A DNA stretch of 64,000 bases, taken from Oryzomonas sp. GTDB taxonomy: Bacteria; Desulfobacterota; Desulfuromonadia; Geobacterales; Pseudopelobacteraceae. Location: contig JARLHN010000039.1 in the NCBI GenBank assembly GCA_031292255.1, positions 1-64,000 of the forward strand, in the 5' to 3' direction. The notes under the pieces were generated by a model. That model saw only the letters and a list, made by a program, of their open reading frames with translations. It ran no database searches and was not told where the DNA came from. Positions 53,804 through 62,286 of this stretch are shown in pieces; the first letter of the stretch is position 1, and each line of letters begins with the position of its first letter. Both the position numbers and the translations under genes were made by a program.

Positions 53804-55165
53804 ATGTCTGCACCTACAATTCTTGCTGTTGACGATGAGCCAACTTCTCGCTTATTGCTGGAAATGCATGTCGGCGAAATGGGATGTGATCCCGTAACCG
53901 CTTCCAGTGGTGCCGAAGCATTGGAAATCCTCGCACAGAGACAAATCGATCTTATTATTACGGATCTATCCATGCCAGGGATGAATGGCCTCGAATTGAT
54001 CGCGCGCATGCAGATGCAACATTATGAAATTCCCATCCTTGTCGTCACCGCGAACGGCAGTATCGAGAGCGCTGTGGATGCCATGCGTAACGGTGCCTAT
54101 GACTATCTGGAAAAACCCTACAGCCCCGAAGATTTGCGGATCACTATCCAGAGGGCTCTTGACTATAGGCATTTGGTTCAAGAGAACAAACAGATCAAAG
54201 GGCTCCTCAATGAACGGTTCACCTTCCAGAGCATCGTCACAATAAATGCCGCCATGAAAAGAATGCTGGAGTTGGCGGCAAAGGTTGCTACCGCCCAGCA
54301 AACCACTGTTGCTATCTTTGGCGAAAGCGGCTGCGGGAAGGAGGTATTGGCGCGCGCCATTCATTTTGCGGGTAAGGGGCTTCCAGCCGGCTTTATTGCC
54401 GTCAATTGCGCCGCCATCCCCGAGCACCTTTTGGAGAGCGAGCTGTTTGGCCATGTCCGCGGTGCCTTTACCGGAGCCGACCGAGAACGTGAAGGAAAAT
54501 TTAGCCTCGCCCGGGGAGGAACCATTCTTCTTGATGAAATCGGGGACATGCCGTTGCCTCTCCAGGCAAAATTACTCAGGGTCCTCCAAGAGCGCATCTT
54601 TGAAAAAATTGGCGGGAACGCTCCCATACCCACCGATTGCCGGATTATCGTGGCAACCAACCGCAATCTCGCTGAACTGGTGGCTGCCGGCCGTTTTCGC
54701 GAAGATCTCTACCATCGGATCAATGTTTTCCCACTCTCCATCCCTCCCCTGAGGGATCGTAAGGACGACATACCCCTCCTGTGTGAGCATATTCTCGATC
54801 AACTTCGTCAACACTTGGGGAAGCAGCTACCCGGCATTTCCCGCCAGGCAATGGAGTCCATACTGGAGTATCACTGGCCTGGCAACGTGCGGGAGTTACG
54901 CAATTGCTTGGAGCGGGCCGCCATCCTCACTGAAAGAGAACTGATTCGACCGTCACATCTGGGACTAGGAGCGTCTCCCACCGACGCACTGTTGGAAACT
55001 GCCCACGACACCATCTCATACACCTTGACTTTTCCCTCCGAAGACCTCTCCCTCGATGCATTAATCGACCAGATACTGTCTACCACCCTTCAGCGCTGCA
55101 ACGGCAACAAGTCCAAGGCCGCCAAACTGCTTAAAATCGGCCGCAAGGCATTCTATCGCAGTTGA
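53804..55165 (+). CDS. NtrC-family sigma-54 response regulator 2
   Basis: A 453-aa activator, similar in length and pattern to activator 1. Receiver D54 in TDLSMPGMNG; GESGCGKE (173-180); GAFTGA (220-225); ATNRNLAEL and FREDLYHR; a Fis-type HTH with LQRCNGNKSKAAKLLKIGRK. It is divergent from cheX, whose sigma-54 promoter it probably drives. AAGGAG lies before this ATG, so the frame's earlier ATG is not used. The kinase that phosphorylates it is not clear; the receiver-first kinase in the facing operon is a candidate. Confidence 0.92.
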   Translation: MSAPTILAVDDEPTSRLLLEMHVGEMGCDPVTASSGAEALEILAQRQIDLIITDLSMPGMNGLELIARMQMQHYEIPILVVTANGSIESAVDAMRNGAYDYLEKPYSPEDLRITIQRALDYRHLVQENKQIKGLLNERFTFQSIVTINAAMKRMLELAAKVATAQQTTVAIFGESGCGKEVLARAIHFAGKGLPAGFIAVNCAAIPEHLLESELFGHVRGAFTGADREREGKFSLARGGTILLDEIGDMPLPLQAKLLRVLQERIFEKIGGNAPIPTDCRIIVATNRNLAELVAAGRFREDLYHRINVFPLSIPPLRDRKDDIPLLCEHILDQLRQHLGKQLPGISRQAMESILEYHWPGNVRELRNCLERAAILTERELIRPSHLGLGASPTDALLETAHDTISYTLTFPSEDLSLDALIDQILSTTLQRCNGNKSKAAKLLKIGRKAFYRS

Positions 55166-55348
55166 TATCGTTTTTTAAAATCCACCGCTCGGGCAAATGC
55201 AGCACCGGTCGCCATTCTTGACCGTGTGACAACTCGTCGGAATGCACGCCAGATGCTTTCGTCGGGATAGCCGTGGAGCCGAGGCCGGTTGGGGCTGTAC
55301 GGGGTAGACCGGGCGGGTGGGCTTGCTATGGCGGGATGTGTTTGGTAA

Positions 55349-55383
55349 ATTTGTCGATTTGACAAATGATATATTTCACTCAA
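55349..55383 (+). promoter_or_regulatory. Promoter with overlapping inverted repeat
   Basis: ATTTGTC (55349-55355) and GACAAAT (55361-55367) flank GATTT; TTGACA (55359-55364) overlaps the right arm, and AATATAAAAT follows about 17-19 bp later. This could be a repressed promoter for the gene at 55463. Confidence 0.45.
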
Positions 55384-55462
55384 TATAAAATAGACAAAGG
55401 CGAAACGACGGGGTCTGTCCTTGAGGGAAATTCCCCAAAAGGGAAACATCAATGGGGTGACG

Positions 55463-55780
55463 ATGGCAACTGAAGACTGCTATGGCATCGGTTTTTTTGT
55501 CGCGGGGAATTATCACGTCCTTTGCCATGAGGGGGAGGAATACCGGTTCCATGTCCTGAACCAGGACAGCTGCGAGACCCCGGTGAGGTTAACGTACTAC
55601 GAAGCCCGCACATTCATCGAAACCCACTCGTTATGCTCCAACATCAGCCTTCGCGACGTAAGGATCATGTCCTGCAAGGAGGTTGAGAACATCCTAAAGG
55701 GCAAGTCGCCTGCAAGTACGGTGAAATCCCTTGACTTAAGCCGCGAGGACGAGGAAGAGGAAGAGGAACCGCTGCACTGA
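55463..55780 (+). CDS. Small acidic-tailed protein of unknown function
   Basis: A 105-aa cytosolic protein: an N-terminal strand-rich part (GIGFFVAGNYHVLCHEGEEY), LTYYEARTFIETHSLCSN, then a helix (SLRDVRIMSCKEVENIL) and a strongly acidic tail (REDEEEEEEPLH). GGGGTGA precedes this ATG. I know no family for it. The promoter has an inverted repeat, so expression may be regulated. Confidence 0.5.
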   Translation: MATEDCYGIGFFVAGNYHVLCHEGEEYRFHVLNQDSCETPVRLTYYEARTFIETHSLCSNISLRDVRIMSCKEVENILKGKSPASTVKSLDLSREDEEEEEEPLH

Positions 55781-55933
55781 CCGACATTGGCCTTCATCAA
55801 GCCTTGTCTTTTATACGGGTTCCCTCCCCCAACGGGTAGTCAGGGAGGAGGAAAAGGTTGCAAGCATATTACCTGCGAAACTCCGGGTGATCCGTCCCTA
55901 CTGAACCGGACGGGTCCTCAGTGGGGAGATCAA

Positions 55934-56536
55934 TCACGTCACCTGGAATTTACAGGCCTCGATAATCACTGGTTGCGAATTATCCATTCCGATAATGCTG
56001 AGAATGTTACCCATGGTGCCATCACGGCGCTTCTCATCGAATATCCGTAACGAATCCAATAGCACGGCCCGGGCGTTCAGAGATACTTCCTGATGATCTG
56101 TCAGGTTATAATACCAGCTTCCGATGTTCGAGACCGGACATTCCTCGAATTCGTAGTGTCCGGAATCCCATGAAAAGACCTCGACCAGGGTCATCTCAAC
56201 CAATATTTTCAAGCCCTTGCAAGCCGCTTCCTTGTCAACCATACTGTTCTCCAGAAGTGTAAGCACCAACGGCTTGCGATTCTGGGGATCTTGCTGCTGT
56301 ATAGCCAGGGCCCAGGAAAGTTCCTCTTTTGTAATGGCGCCGATATGCACGAGAACCTGTCCTATCCGGACCATGCCATCAAGATAGTTCGCTCCAACGA
56401 TGTCTCCCTTCGAGAGCACCAAGGTGCATTCCCCCTTGAAACAACCGATACGGATTGTTCCTGATTCGCGGGTTTCGTGCAGGAATTGGATTATATCGCC
56501 GATCGAAAATTGGCTAAGATCACCAATGAGAGACAT
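55934..56536 (-). CDS. DUF4388 (PATAN-type) protein
   Basis: A 200-aa protein with an N-terminal DUF4388 domain: SLIGDLSQFSIGDIIQFLHE, ESGTIRIGCFKGECTLVLSKGDIVGANYLDG and VHIGAITKEELSWAL. The C-terminal half is a second helix-rich copy or extension. PATAN-type domains are adaptors in two-component and chemosensory pathways, mostly in deltaproteobacteria and cyanobacteria. It has no attached kinase or receiver. It converges with the acidic-tailed gene. Confidence 0.78.
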   Translation of the reverse strand: MSLIGDLSQFSIGDIIQFLHETRESGTIRIGCFKGECTLVLSKGDIVGANYLDGMVRIGQVLVHIGAITKEELSWALAIQQQDPQNRKPLVLTLLENSMVDKEAACKGLKILVEMTLVEVFSWDSGHYEFEECPVSNIGSWYYNLTDHQEVSLNARAVLLDSLRIFDEKRRDGTMGNILSIIGMDNSQPVIIEACKFQVT

Positions 56537-56726
56537 CTCATCTACCTTTCGCGTACACAGGCTTCAACTGTCGGGATTATAGCGGTAATTTCCGTTTGAT
56601 GTACAATGAAAAATTGCCGGGCGCCGGGCTTCCCGGCGGTTTTCCTAACCGGCTGTTTACAGGCTCCATTGTTGGGATATACTGTAGTCAGAGCGCACTT
56701 CAGTCGGTTCCTGTTCAGGAGGTGGT

Positions 56727-56924
56727 ATGAAAGAGTTCACGGTGGCCCTGCCCGAACTGGGCCTTATCGCGAGTACCCGCGCCGCGTTGGGCGGCGGAGC
56801 TGCCCTGCTGCTGGCCGAGCGGCTCAACAAGGAACAGCGCAAGGCCGTTGGCTGGACACTGCTGATGGTGGGCATTGTCACCAGCATTCCGCTGGCCATG
56901 CTGGTATTGGGCAAACGGCGTTGA
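56727..56924 (+). CDS. Small inner-membrane protein
   Basis: A 65-aa protein with two hydrophobic stretches: ASTRAALGGGAALLLAERLN (weak) and AVGWTLLMVGIVTSIPLAML (strong). AGGAGG precedes the ATG. Short proteins of this form are common and of unknown role. Confidence 0.6.
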   Translation: MKEFTVALPELGLIASTRAALGGGAALLLAERLNKEQRKAVGWTLLMVGIVTSIPLAMLVLGKRR

Positions 56925-56935
56925 AATCGATAAAA

Positions 56936-56967
56936 AGGGCATCCCTTTCGTCTAAGGATGCCCTTGG
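56936..56967 (-). terminator. Terminator of the small zinc-type gene
   Basis: GGGCATCC and GGATGCCC arms with an 11-nt loop; on the minus strand TTTTT follows. It closes transcription from the gene ending at 56986. Confidence 0.75.
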
Positions 56968-56985
56968 AGCGTCATCTGTCTGCCT

Positions 56986-57192
56986 TCAAATCAGCCTGTC
57001 GTAATCTCCGCTGACATAGGGAAAGATCTGGTGGTCCACCTCATGGTCCAGGTGACTGAGAATTCCACATGATGTGCACAGATACTTCTCTCCGTCGAAC
57101 TGATAGCTGGCTTGCCGGCAATCCCCGCTCCATGTCTTGATGTCGCACCGGCCTTCCGGAGATGCGGTCAGGTTCATTCTCTTGTATGCCAT
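56986..57192 (-). CDS. Small Cys/His-containing protein
   Basis: A 68-aa protein with DIKTWSGDCRQASYQ, then KYLCTSCGILSHLDHEVDH. Two cysteines three apart and a His-rich segment could hold zinc. GGAGG precedes the ATG. The family is not known to me. Confidence 0.55.
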   Translation of the reverse strand: MAYKRMNLTASPEGRCDIKTWSGDCRQASYQFDGEKYLCTSCGILSHLDHEVDHQIFPYVSGDYDRLI

Positions 57193-57356
57193 GACTCATA
57201 CCTCCTTCCATGTTTGTAGTATATCATGGGCGGGGCGTCGGAGGGTTAAAAGTTCACCATTCCCCGTTCAGAGTTCAAACGTCCTTCCATCTGTATAGGA
57301 TATGAAGCACCCCGCCCTGTCCGCACCCCAGTGTCCCGTGCAGTCAGCCATGGGAT

Positions 57357-58346
57357 CTAGACCCATCCCACGCTCTTCAACTCCGACTTGAGCCAGGCAT
57401 AGACGACAGGTGCCGCCACCATCCCGCCCAGGCCGAAGGCCGCCTCCATGAGCAGCATGGCGCAGAGCAGTTCCCAGGCCCGGGCATGGACCTCGCCTCC
57501 CACTATGCGGGCATTGAGGAAGTATTCCAGCTTGTGGACCAGCACCAGGAAGCCCAGCGAGGCGACACCCACCCCCGGAGCGACCCCCAGGCTGATGACC
57601 ACGATGACGGCGTTGGAGATCAGGTTGCCCACCACCGGCAGCATGCCGGCCACAAAGGTGAACAGGATCAGCATCATGGTCATGGGGAGCCTCACCCCGC
57701 ACAGGGGGAGCACCACGGCGAGGTAGATGGCGGTCAGCATCGTGTTGAACAGGGAAATCTTGATCTGGGCCGAAACCACCTTGTGGAACGACTCGGTCAG
57801 CACCTTCAGCCGGTCGTGCAGGGCCGCCGCCAGGGGAGGCCAGGTTTGGGCATCGTTGTAAGGGTGAAGAGCAGCCATCCCCCCCACCACCATGCCCAGG
57901 AGAACGTGGGCCAGAACCTTAACCCCTTCCATACCCACGACCGAAAGGTGTTGCACGTTCTCCCGCAGCAGGTCGGCAAGCCTGGTCTGGATATCCTCCA
58001 CAGTATCGGGCAGGGTGACGACCAGGTCGGCGGGCAGTGAGCGTTTGATATGGTCCAGGGTTCCGGCCACGGCCATCAGCAGGGCCGACATGCCCTGGTG
58101 GCCGAGCAGAAAGGTCCAGAGCCCGAACCCGGCTCCGAAAAGAACGACCACGACACCGATGGCGACCAACCCCAGGATCACCTCCCGGCCCATGCCACCC
58201 CAGTTGGCCGGTACCCTGCGGGCCAGGGTCACAGTCGTGACATACACGGCCAATCCGGCGATAACGGCCGTCAGGAGGTGAAAAAACAGGATCGCGATGA
58301 CGGCGAAGAACGCCAGTACATAGCTCACTTTTTCAGGTTTCTGCAT
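57357..58346 (-). CDS. AI-2E family transporter / YdiK-type permease
   Basis: A 329-aa inner-membrane protein with about eight helices. The family pattern appears in the cytosolic-periplasmic middle segment (a long amphipathic loop at about 140-200) and in LPLCGVRLPMTMMLILFTFVAGMLPVVGNLIS, where the G-x-x-P-V-x-G motif of this family lies. Members export small molecules; only a few are shown to carry autoinducer-2. The ATG at 58346 follows AGGAG; earlier in-frame starts are less likely. Confidence 0.8.
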   Translation of the reverse strand: MQKPEKVSYVLAFFAVIAILFFHLLTAVIAGLAVYVTTVTLARRVPANWGGMGREVILGLVAIGVVVVLFGAGFGLWTFLLGHQGMSALLMAVAGTLDHIKRSLPADLVVTLPDTVEDIQTRLADLLRENVQHLSVVGMEGVKVLAHVLLGMVVGGMAALHPYNDAQTWPPLAAALHDRLKVLTESFHKVVSAQIKISLFNTMLTAIYLAVVLPLCGVRLPMTMMLILFTFVAGMLPVVGNLISNAVIVVISLGVAPGVGVASLGFLVLVHKLEYFLNARIVGGEVHARAWELLCAMLLMEAAFGLGGMVAAPVVYAWLKSELKSVGWV

Positions 58347-58680
58347 TGCGGGGGCTCCTTGGGTTCGGTTTGGATGGCTCGTGACATCGAAAATTTGGGA
58401 AAACGTCCGGAACAGGGATGAAAGGGATACACTGGTATTGGACGACCTGAAAGACAAAATAAGACCCATTCGCGGCCTGCTTGTCAAGCGATGAATGCCG
58501 TCAACCCCTGAAAATTCCTTCCCGTCCCATGGTCTGCATATATGCCCTCTGAGGTGATCGCGTCATTTTTCAACCTTTTTCCCATCTCCTTTGCCGCCCG
58601 GAGTCGATGAGCAGTGTCGGCAAGTCCAGGCTTGTTCGCCCTTCCATGCGAGGAGGGTTCCAGGGAGACTGGCAATTAAT
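58347..58680. other. Intergenic region before the riboswitch promoter
   Basis: About 330 bp with no supported gene. Confidence 0.35.
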
Positions 58681-58700
58681 ATAAAATAATATCAACGGAT

Positions 58701-58729
58701 TTGACGAGGCAACTATCCGGTGATATGTT
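58701..58729 (+). promoter_or_regulatory. Sigma-70-type promoter of the riboswitch
   Basis: TTGACG (58701-58706) and TATGTT (58724-58729) are 17 bp apart, which places a start of transcription near 58736, about 18 nt before the aptamer's first stem. Confidence 0.7.
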
Positions 58730-58749
58730 CTTACTTTCGCATATGCGAT

Positions 58750-58870
58750 AAACGATGTTTACGATAAAGCCTAACCCTTCGTGAGGAGGGGGCGGAAAGC
58801 CACGGATCTTCACCGAAGATGGCCGGGCTGCCGAAAGATACACATCTTTTGCGCAGTTCGGCTTTTTTTT
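58750..58870 (+). ncRNA. GEMM-type cyclic-dinucleotide riboswitch with terminator
   Basis: The block reads GGGCGGAAAGCCACGG then TGGCCGGGCTGCCGAA, the GEMM-I core (C-G-C/G-A-A-A-G-C-C-x-C-G-G, then G-G-G-x-T-x-C-C-G). P1 pairs GATGTTTA (58754-58761) with TACACATC (58839-58846). GCCGAA (58830-58835) can pair instead with TTCGGC (58857-58862), and with AAAGAT/ATCTTT inside gives a terminator followed by eight T. Ligand binding should hold P1 and permit read-through. Both c-di-GMP and 3',3'-cGAMP variants occur in Geobacter; I cannot tell the subtype. The next gene is the PhnA-like protein at 59081. Confidence 0.8.
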
Positions 58871-59080
58871 ATGCTCGCGCATCATGGGGTGTACCGTCAA
58901 AGGACGCAACTCAACGGCAATAACCCGGCAGGGTTGTTGCCAAAGTCGGCTAAAAGGGTTGTTTCGCAGGTCTTGCCCCAGTGGTAGCCGTCAATAACGG
59001 CTTCATCAGCTCCCAGGCGGCCACCTCCGTGTGCGGCCAAAGGGTTTTCAAATTTGTATTCTGCGCGCGAGGAAAAGGTT
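58871..59080 (+). other. Long leader with hairpins between riboswitch and gene
   Basis: About 210 nt. GGCAATAACCC and GGGTTGTTGCC (58917-58942) form an 11-bp stem with a four-base loop. GCCGT/ACGGC hairpins follow near 58988. These could slow or steer read-through to the PhnA-like gene, but no second aptamer is recognised. Confidence 0.4.
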
Positions 59081-59470
59081 ATGTCAAAAGGTTATCAGAC
59101 AAAAAAGGTTCGGCAGGAAACAATCAGCGTCTTCGGCAAATCGGTCGGCAAGCGGGCAGGCTTTCAGTGCGAGTGGTGCGGCAGCAAGGAAGATCTGCGT
59201 CTTTGGGACTATAAGCCGGAGATTGCGCCCAACATGGAAACCCTGGCCCTGCTCTGCGGGCGGTGCCATGACCTGGCTAACGGCAGGCATGCCGGATCGG
59301 ACGAGTTGCGCCACCTTCGCAACGCCCTGTGGAACAGCACCCCCTCCGTGGCGGAAGGGGTCGCGCGGGTGCTTGCCCGATGCCCGGAAAAATGGGCGCG
59401 GGCTGCTATCGGGGACAGTTATATCAGCGACAGCGTCAAGGATGAAATACTGCGGCAGGCTGGGCACTAA
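59081..59470 (+). CDS. PhnA-like zinc-ribbon protein
   Basis: A 129-aa cytosolic protein. CEWCGSKEDLRLWDYKPE and LALLCGRCHDLANGRH give two C-x2-C pairs about 35 residues apart, as in the N-terminal zinc-ribbon of PhnA-like proteins. The rest is helical. AAAAGG lies just before this ATG. It is the first gene downstream of the GEMM riboswitch, about 210 bp further on, so cyclic-dinucleotide control is likely but not shown. A hairpin terminator at 59639-59668 ends the unit. Confidence 0.7.
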   Translation: MSKGYQTKKVRQETISVFGKSVGKRAGFQCEWCGSKEDLRLWDYKPEIAPNMETLALLCGRCHDLANGRHAGSDELRHLRNALWNSTPSVAEGVARVLARCPEKWARAAIGDSYISDSVKDEILRQAGH

Positions 59471-59638
59471 TATTCAGGAGCGTTGCCAGGGCAAGTCTGA
59501 TCCGTTGCCCTGCGGGAGGAGATGCTCCCATGTCGCGTAGCGCAAGCACCGCATCGCCGCCTTGCGGCACGAGGTGGGAATAGTACGGGTAGCATGAGCT
59601 GTCCTGGGGTATTCCGTATAAAATTGAGGCAAACAGAA

Positions 59639-59668
59639 GGCATCCGGCCATGTTCCGGGTGCTTTTTT
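59639..59668 (+). terminator. Terminator downstream of the PhnA-like gene
   Basis: GGCATCCGG pairs with CCGGGTGC across a short loop, followed by six T. It lies about 170 nt past the stop. Confidence 0.7.
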
Positions 59669-59808
59669 CGTGATGGTTGCCTTTATGCCCGCTTTCCAGG
59701 GGAGTTTTTGTGGTGTTCTGTGGAAATTTTATTAATTTTCAGGCAAAATATCGAATACGTGGCATATTGGTGGAGCATCTCGGGTCGGGTGCAAACAAGG
59801 GGGTATGT

Positions 59809-60159
59809 ATGAAGATTTCCGTGATCAGGGCATCTCGGAGAATAGGCTATATATGGTTTTCATCGTTGCTGGTTTGCGTGTTCCTGGCGGTCGCTGGATG
59901 CAGCAGAGAAAACTCCACCGTGGAGCAACAGCTCCAAGGGGAATGGAAGGAAGACGGGGAGGGCTTTTACGTCATCTTTTCGGAAAATCATCTCGGCACC
60001 GTGGATTTCAAAAACAAAAAACAACCCTTTGCCTGGACTATCCTGGAAGACGGCAGGATTCAGGTAACCGACCCGGCGCAGCAGATATTCTACCTGAAAT
60101 TTTCTGGCAATAAACTGTTTATCGAGGGCACCAAGAGCATACTGAGCAGGATCAAATAG
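59809..60159 (+). CDS. Small lipoprotein with a lipocalin-like barrel
   Basis: A 116-aa exported protein. A lipobox AVAGC near residue 27 follows the hydrophobic signal. The mature part has short strands (GEWKEDGEGFYVIFSE, KQPFAWTILEDGRIQVTD) like the small repeated-strand lipoproteins that fold as half-barrels. GGGGGT lies before this ATG. No family name is certain. Confidence 0.6.
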   Translation: MKISVIRASRRIGYIWFSSLLVCVFLAVAGCSRENSTVEQQLQGEWKEDGEGFYVIFSENHLGTVDFKNKKQPFAWTILEDGRIQVTDPAQQIFYLKFSGNKLFIEGTKSILSRIK

Positions 60160-60280
60160 GGGGATTGTTGCGGATCTTCCGCCACCAGCACCTCGAAGCT
60201 GTCCTTCACCATCACCGGTCGCTGCTCCGGTCCAACGGAGCCGGGAGAATTGCGCCCCGGGCAGGTTCTTGTCAAGGAGA
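60160..60280 (-). other. Possible degenerate coding fragment
   Basis: The minus strand reads a protein-like stretch (SVGPEQRPVMVKDSFEVLV) without a start or ribosome site. It may be a remnant. Confidence 0.25.
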
Positions 60281-60622
60281 TTATCGGGTCAACGTCTTTT
60301 TCAATTTTCTGACCAAAATGCAGACGACAAGGTACATAACAAGATGGCTTAAGGTATTCCACTCATAGAGGTGCGTGCCTACCTTGATATGGTCATAATA
60401 GTCGGCCGTCGTTTTTGCCAGCATGATCTCCGTCACGCATACGACGCCTATGAAGGTATTGGTGAACCATGTCACGACGCAGACGCAGAATATATAGAGA
60501 ATATCTATGGATATCTCACCAGTTATGTAGTCGATATAACCGAGTACGGAGATGATCGCCGTGGTTAACGCAAGGGCTTTTATGACATACAACAATGAAT
60601 ATTTGGGGGACGTATCCCGCAT
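60281..60622 (-). CDS. Stand-alone four-helix membrane sensor domain
   Basis: A 113-aa membrane protein. It resembles, from memory, the N-terminal membrane domain of GGDEF proteins and kinases that begins YIDYITG-x-ISID, then LYIFCVCVVTWFTNTF, TEIMLAKTTADY, and WNTLSHLVMYLVVCILVRKL. Here it stands alone; after the last helix the protein ends at KKTLTR. It may be a truncated sensor or a regulatory subunit. Confidence 0.6.
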   Translation of the reverse strand: MRDTSPKYSLLYVIKALALTTAIISVLGYIDYITGEISIDILYIFCVCVVTWFTNTFIGVVCVTEIMLAKTTADYYDHIKVGTHLYEWNTLSHLVMYLVVCILVRKLKKTLTR

Positions 60623-60862
60623 GGGTGCCTCTCAGTTTCCTGTGCGGCAAACCAACCGCACTGGAAACTAACCACGGATCATTTCAATAAAGCCATTGCA
60701 ACCCTGCTCCGGCAGGTATTCAACTGTATCATGCCGGCTGTTGAAGGTTATAACCTATTTCGGCTCGCATCATAGCATTTCGACCCCGCCCGATCAATCA
60801 CGGAACCAAAGACCCCCTGTTGCCCGGAGGACGTGACTCCGGGACGAGGGGATGGACTCAGA

Positions 60863-61255
60863 TCAATGGTCGGATGGCCAGTGATGGGCGATATAGAACA
60901 GCACGCAGGAGATCACAACGGTGATGGATGCCATGGTATAGGCGAGGTATTGCCCATGCCATAGCCCGCCGAACCATGCCATAAACTCGGCGACGAGGAC
61001 ATTCGCCTTGCCGCCGTACAGCTCCAGGTCGCGCAGGGATTTCCTGGACCCTTCGATATCAAAGTCCGGCACGCTTTCCGGCACATCCCCGGCCACCAGG
61101 TAGACAACGGCGGCGGCGCCCAGGCCGACCAGCATGATAACGGCACTGCAGAGGTAAAGGCGCGTTTGCAGCTTGTTGTACCATTCATCTCCTTGCCTGT
61201 TGCCCTCCATGGCCTCAGGTCCGCTCCCTTTGCCGCTCTGCGCCGGCGCCGTCAC
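60863..61255 (-). CDS. Small two-helix membrane protein
   Basis: A 130-aa protein with membrane segments at about residues 33-54 and 103-125. The loop between holds a polar, partly helical stretch. It starts at a GTG that overlaps the stop of the DUF2950 gene, so it is translated in one unit with it. An ATG 15 codons in is also possible. The function is unknown. Confidence 0.6.
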   Translation of the reverse strand: MTAPAQSGKGSGPEAMEGNRQGDEWYNKLQTRLYLCSAVIMLVGLGAAAVVYLVAGDVPESVPDFDIEGSRKSLRDLELYGGKANVLVAEFMAWFGGLWHGQYLAYTMASITVVISCVLFYIAHHWPSDH

Positions 61256-62223
61256 TGGTCCGCCAGTTTCCAGGTCAGGTCAGGATTGTACTCCTTCAAC
61301 TTGCGGGCAATCTCCACGGTCTTCGGCCCCAGATTCTTCTCGTATACCCTGCCTCGCTGGTTCACGATGAACGTCATCACACCCGAGACCCCCCATTTGG
61401 CGGGGTAGGCGACGAAGGCGTAGCCGGCCACCATGTTGCCGTTGATGACGTAGCTGAACCTACCGCCGGGCGCGTTCTTCCCCTGTCGGGTGAGAATCTG
61501 GAAATAGTAGCCATGGTACGGCCGCGGGGTGTGTTCCCCCTCGGGCCGCTTCTTCATGTACCCCTCCTCCTTTGCCTTGGCGACCAAGGGGCCGAGGGGG
61601 CTTTCCTTCTTACCGGCCGTGGTCGGCCAGTAGAGCCCGTCCCTCTTGCCCGGTCGGCTGACCATGTGCCGGGCGTATTTGGGAAGCTGGTCGCCATCCG
61701 GTTCCGTCATGGCGTAATATTCACGCTGGGCCTCCACATAGGCCCGGCAGACATTCATGGCAACCAGTTCATTGTGGCCGATGCGCCGGTTGAGGATTTC
61801 CTCGCGCCCCTCTTGCGTGTTGAACAGCCAGGTGTCGCCCCGCTTGACGATCGGCACGGGGAATGGCCATTTTTTCTTGCCTATGACCAGGATCGCCTTT
61901 GCCTCTCCCTCCCTGACAAGTTCGACCCCTTCCAGCACGTGCCGGGAAAAGTGGTCGAACTCCGCCGCCTGTTCCACCGGGTCGCCCGGTTCGAGCTCTG
62001 CGGCAACCGGGCCGAAGATCCTGGCCAGCGCCCTGTGGTCCTTCTGCTGAACAGCGGTCACCAAAGCCTGGCGGGCCTCCTCGGGTGATGCGAAGAGTTG
62101 TTGGCCCGGCTCGGCCTGGGCGGCAAAGCCAGCCGTTGACCAAATCGCCCCCCCCGCGAGCAGGGCGGACAGGCACCACGCCCCCAGGGCGCGGAACAAG
62201 ATTTTCCCCATTGCCTTCATCAT
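61252..62223 (-). CDS. DUF2950-family exported protein
   Basis: A 323-aa protein with a signal peptide (ALGAWCLSALLAGGAIWSTAGFAAQA). The DUF2950 domain covers the rest, with FASPEEARQALVTAVQQKD, NTQEGREEILNRRIGHNE, YHGYYFQILTRQGKNAPGG and a final NEW-like strand. The family regularly lies beside DUF3300 genes, as here, and is thought to be an envelope or outer-surface component. AAGGA precedes this ATG. The DUF3300 gene ends about 60 bp upstream. Confidence 0.82.
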   Translation of the reverse strand: MMKAMGKILFRALGAWCLSALLAGGAIWSTAGFAAQAEPGQQLFASPEEARQALVTAVQQKDHRALARIFGPVAAELEPGDPVEQAAEFDHFSRHVLEGVELVREGEAKAILVIGKKKWPFPVPIVKRGDTWLFNTQEGREEILNRRIGHNELVAMNVCRAYVEAQREYYAMTEPDGDQLPKYARHMVSRPGKRDGLYWPTTAGKKESPLGPLVAKAKEEGYMKKRPEGEHTPRPYHGYYFQILTRQGKNAPGGRFSYVINGNMVAGYAFVAYPAKWGVSGVMTFIVNQRGRVYEKNLGPKTVEIARKLKEYNPDLTWKLADQ

Positions 62224-62286
62224 ACGCTTCGATCCTTTCTTGAGCACAACCGGCTTGCCGGATGCGCGACCAATGACGTCAAACGA

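Noticed and set aside
59470..59640. Possible structured ncRNA (6S or SRP RNA) after the PhnA-like gene
   Set aside because: C/G-rich hairpins are present, but I could not match the conserved bulge or loop of either RNA; treated as 3' untranslated sequence.
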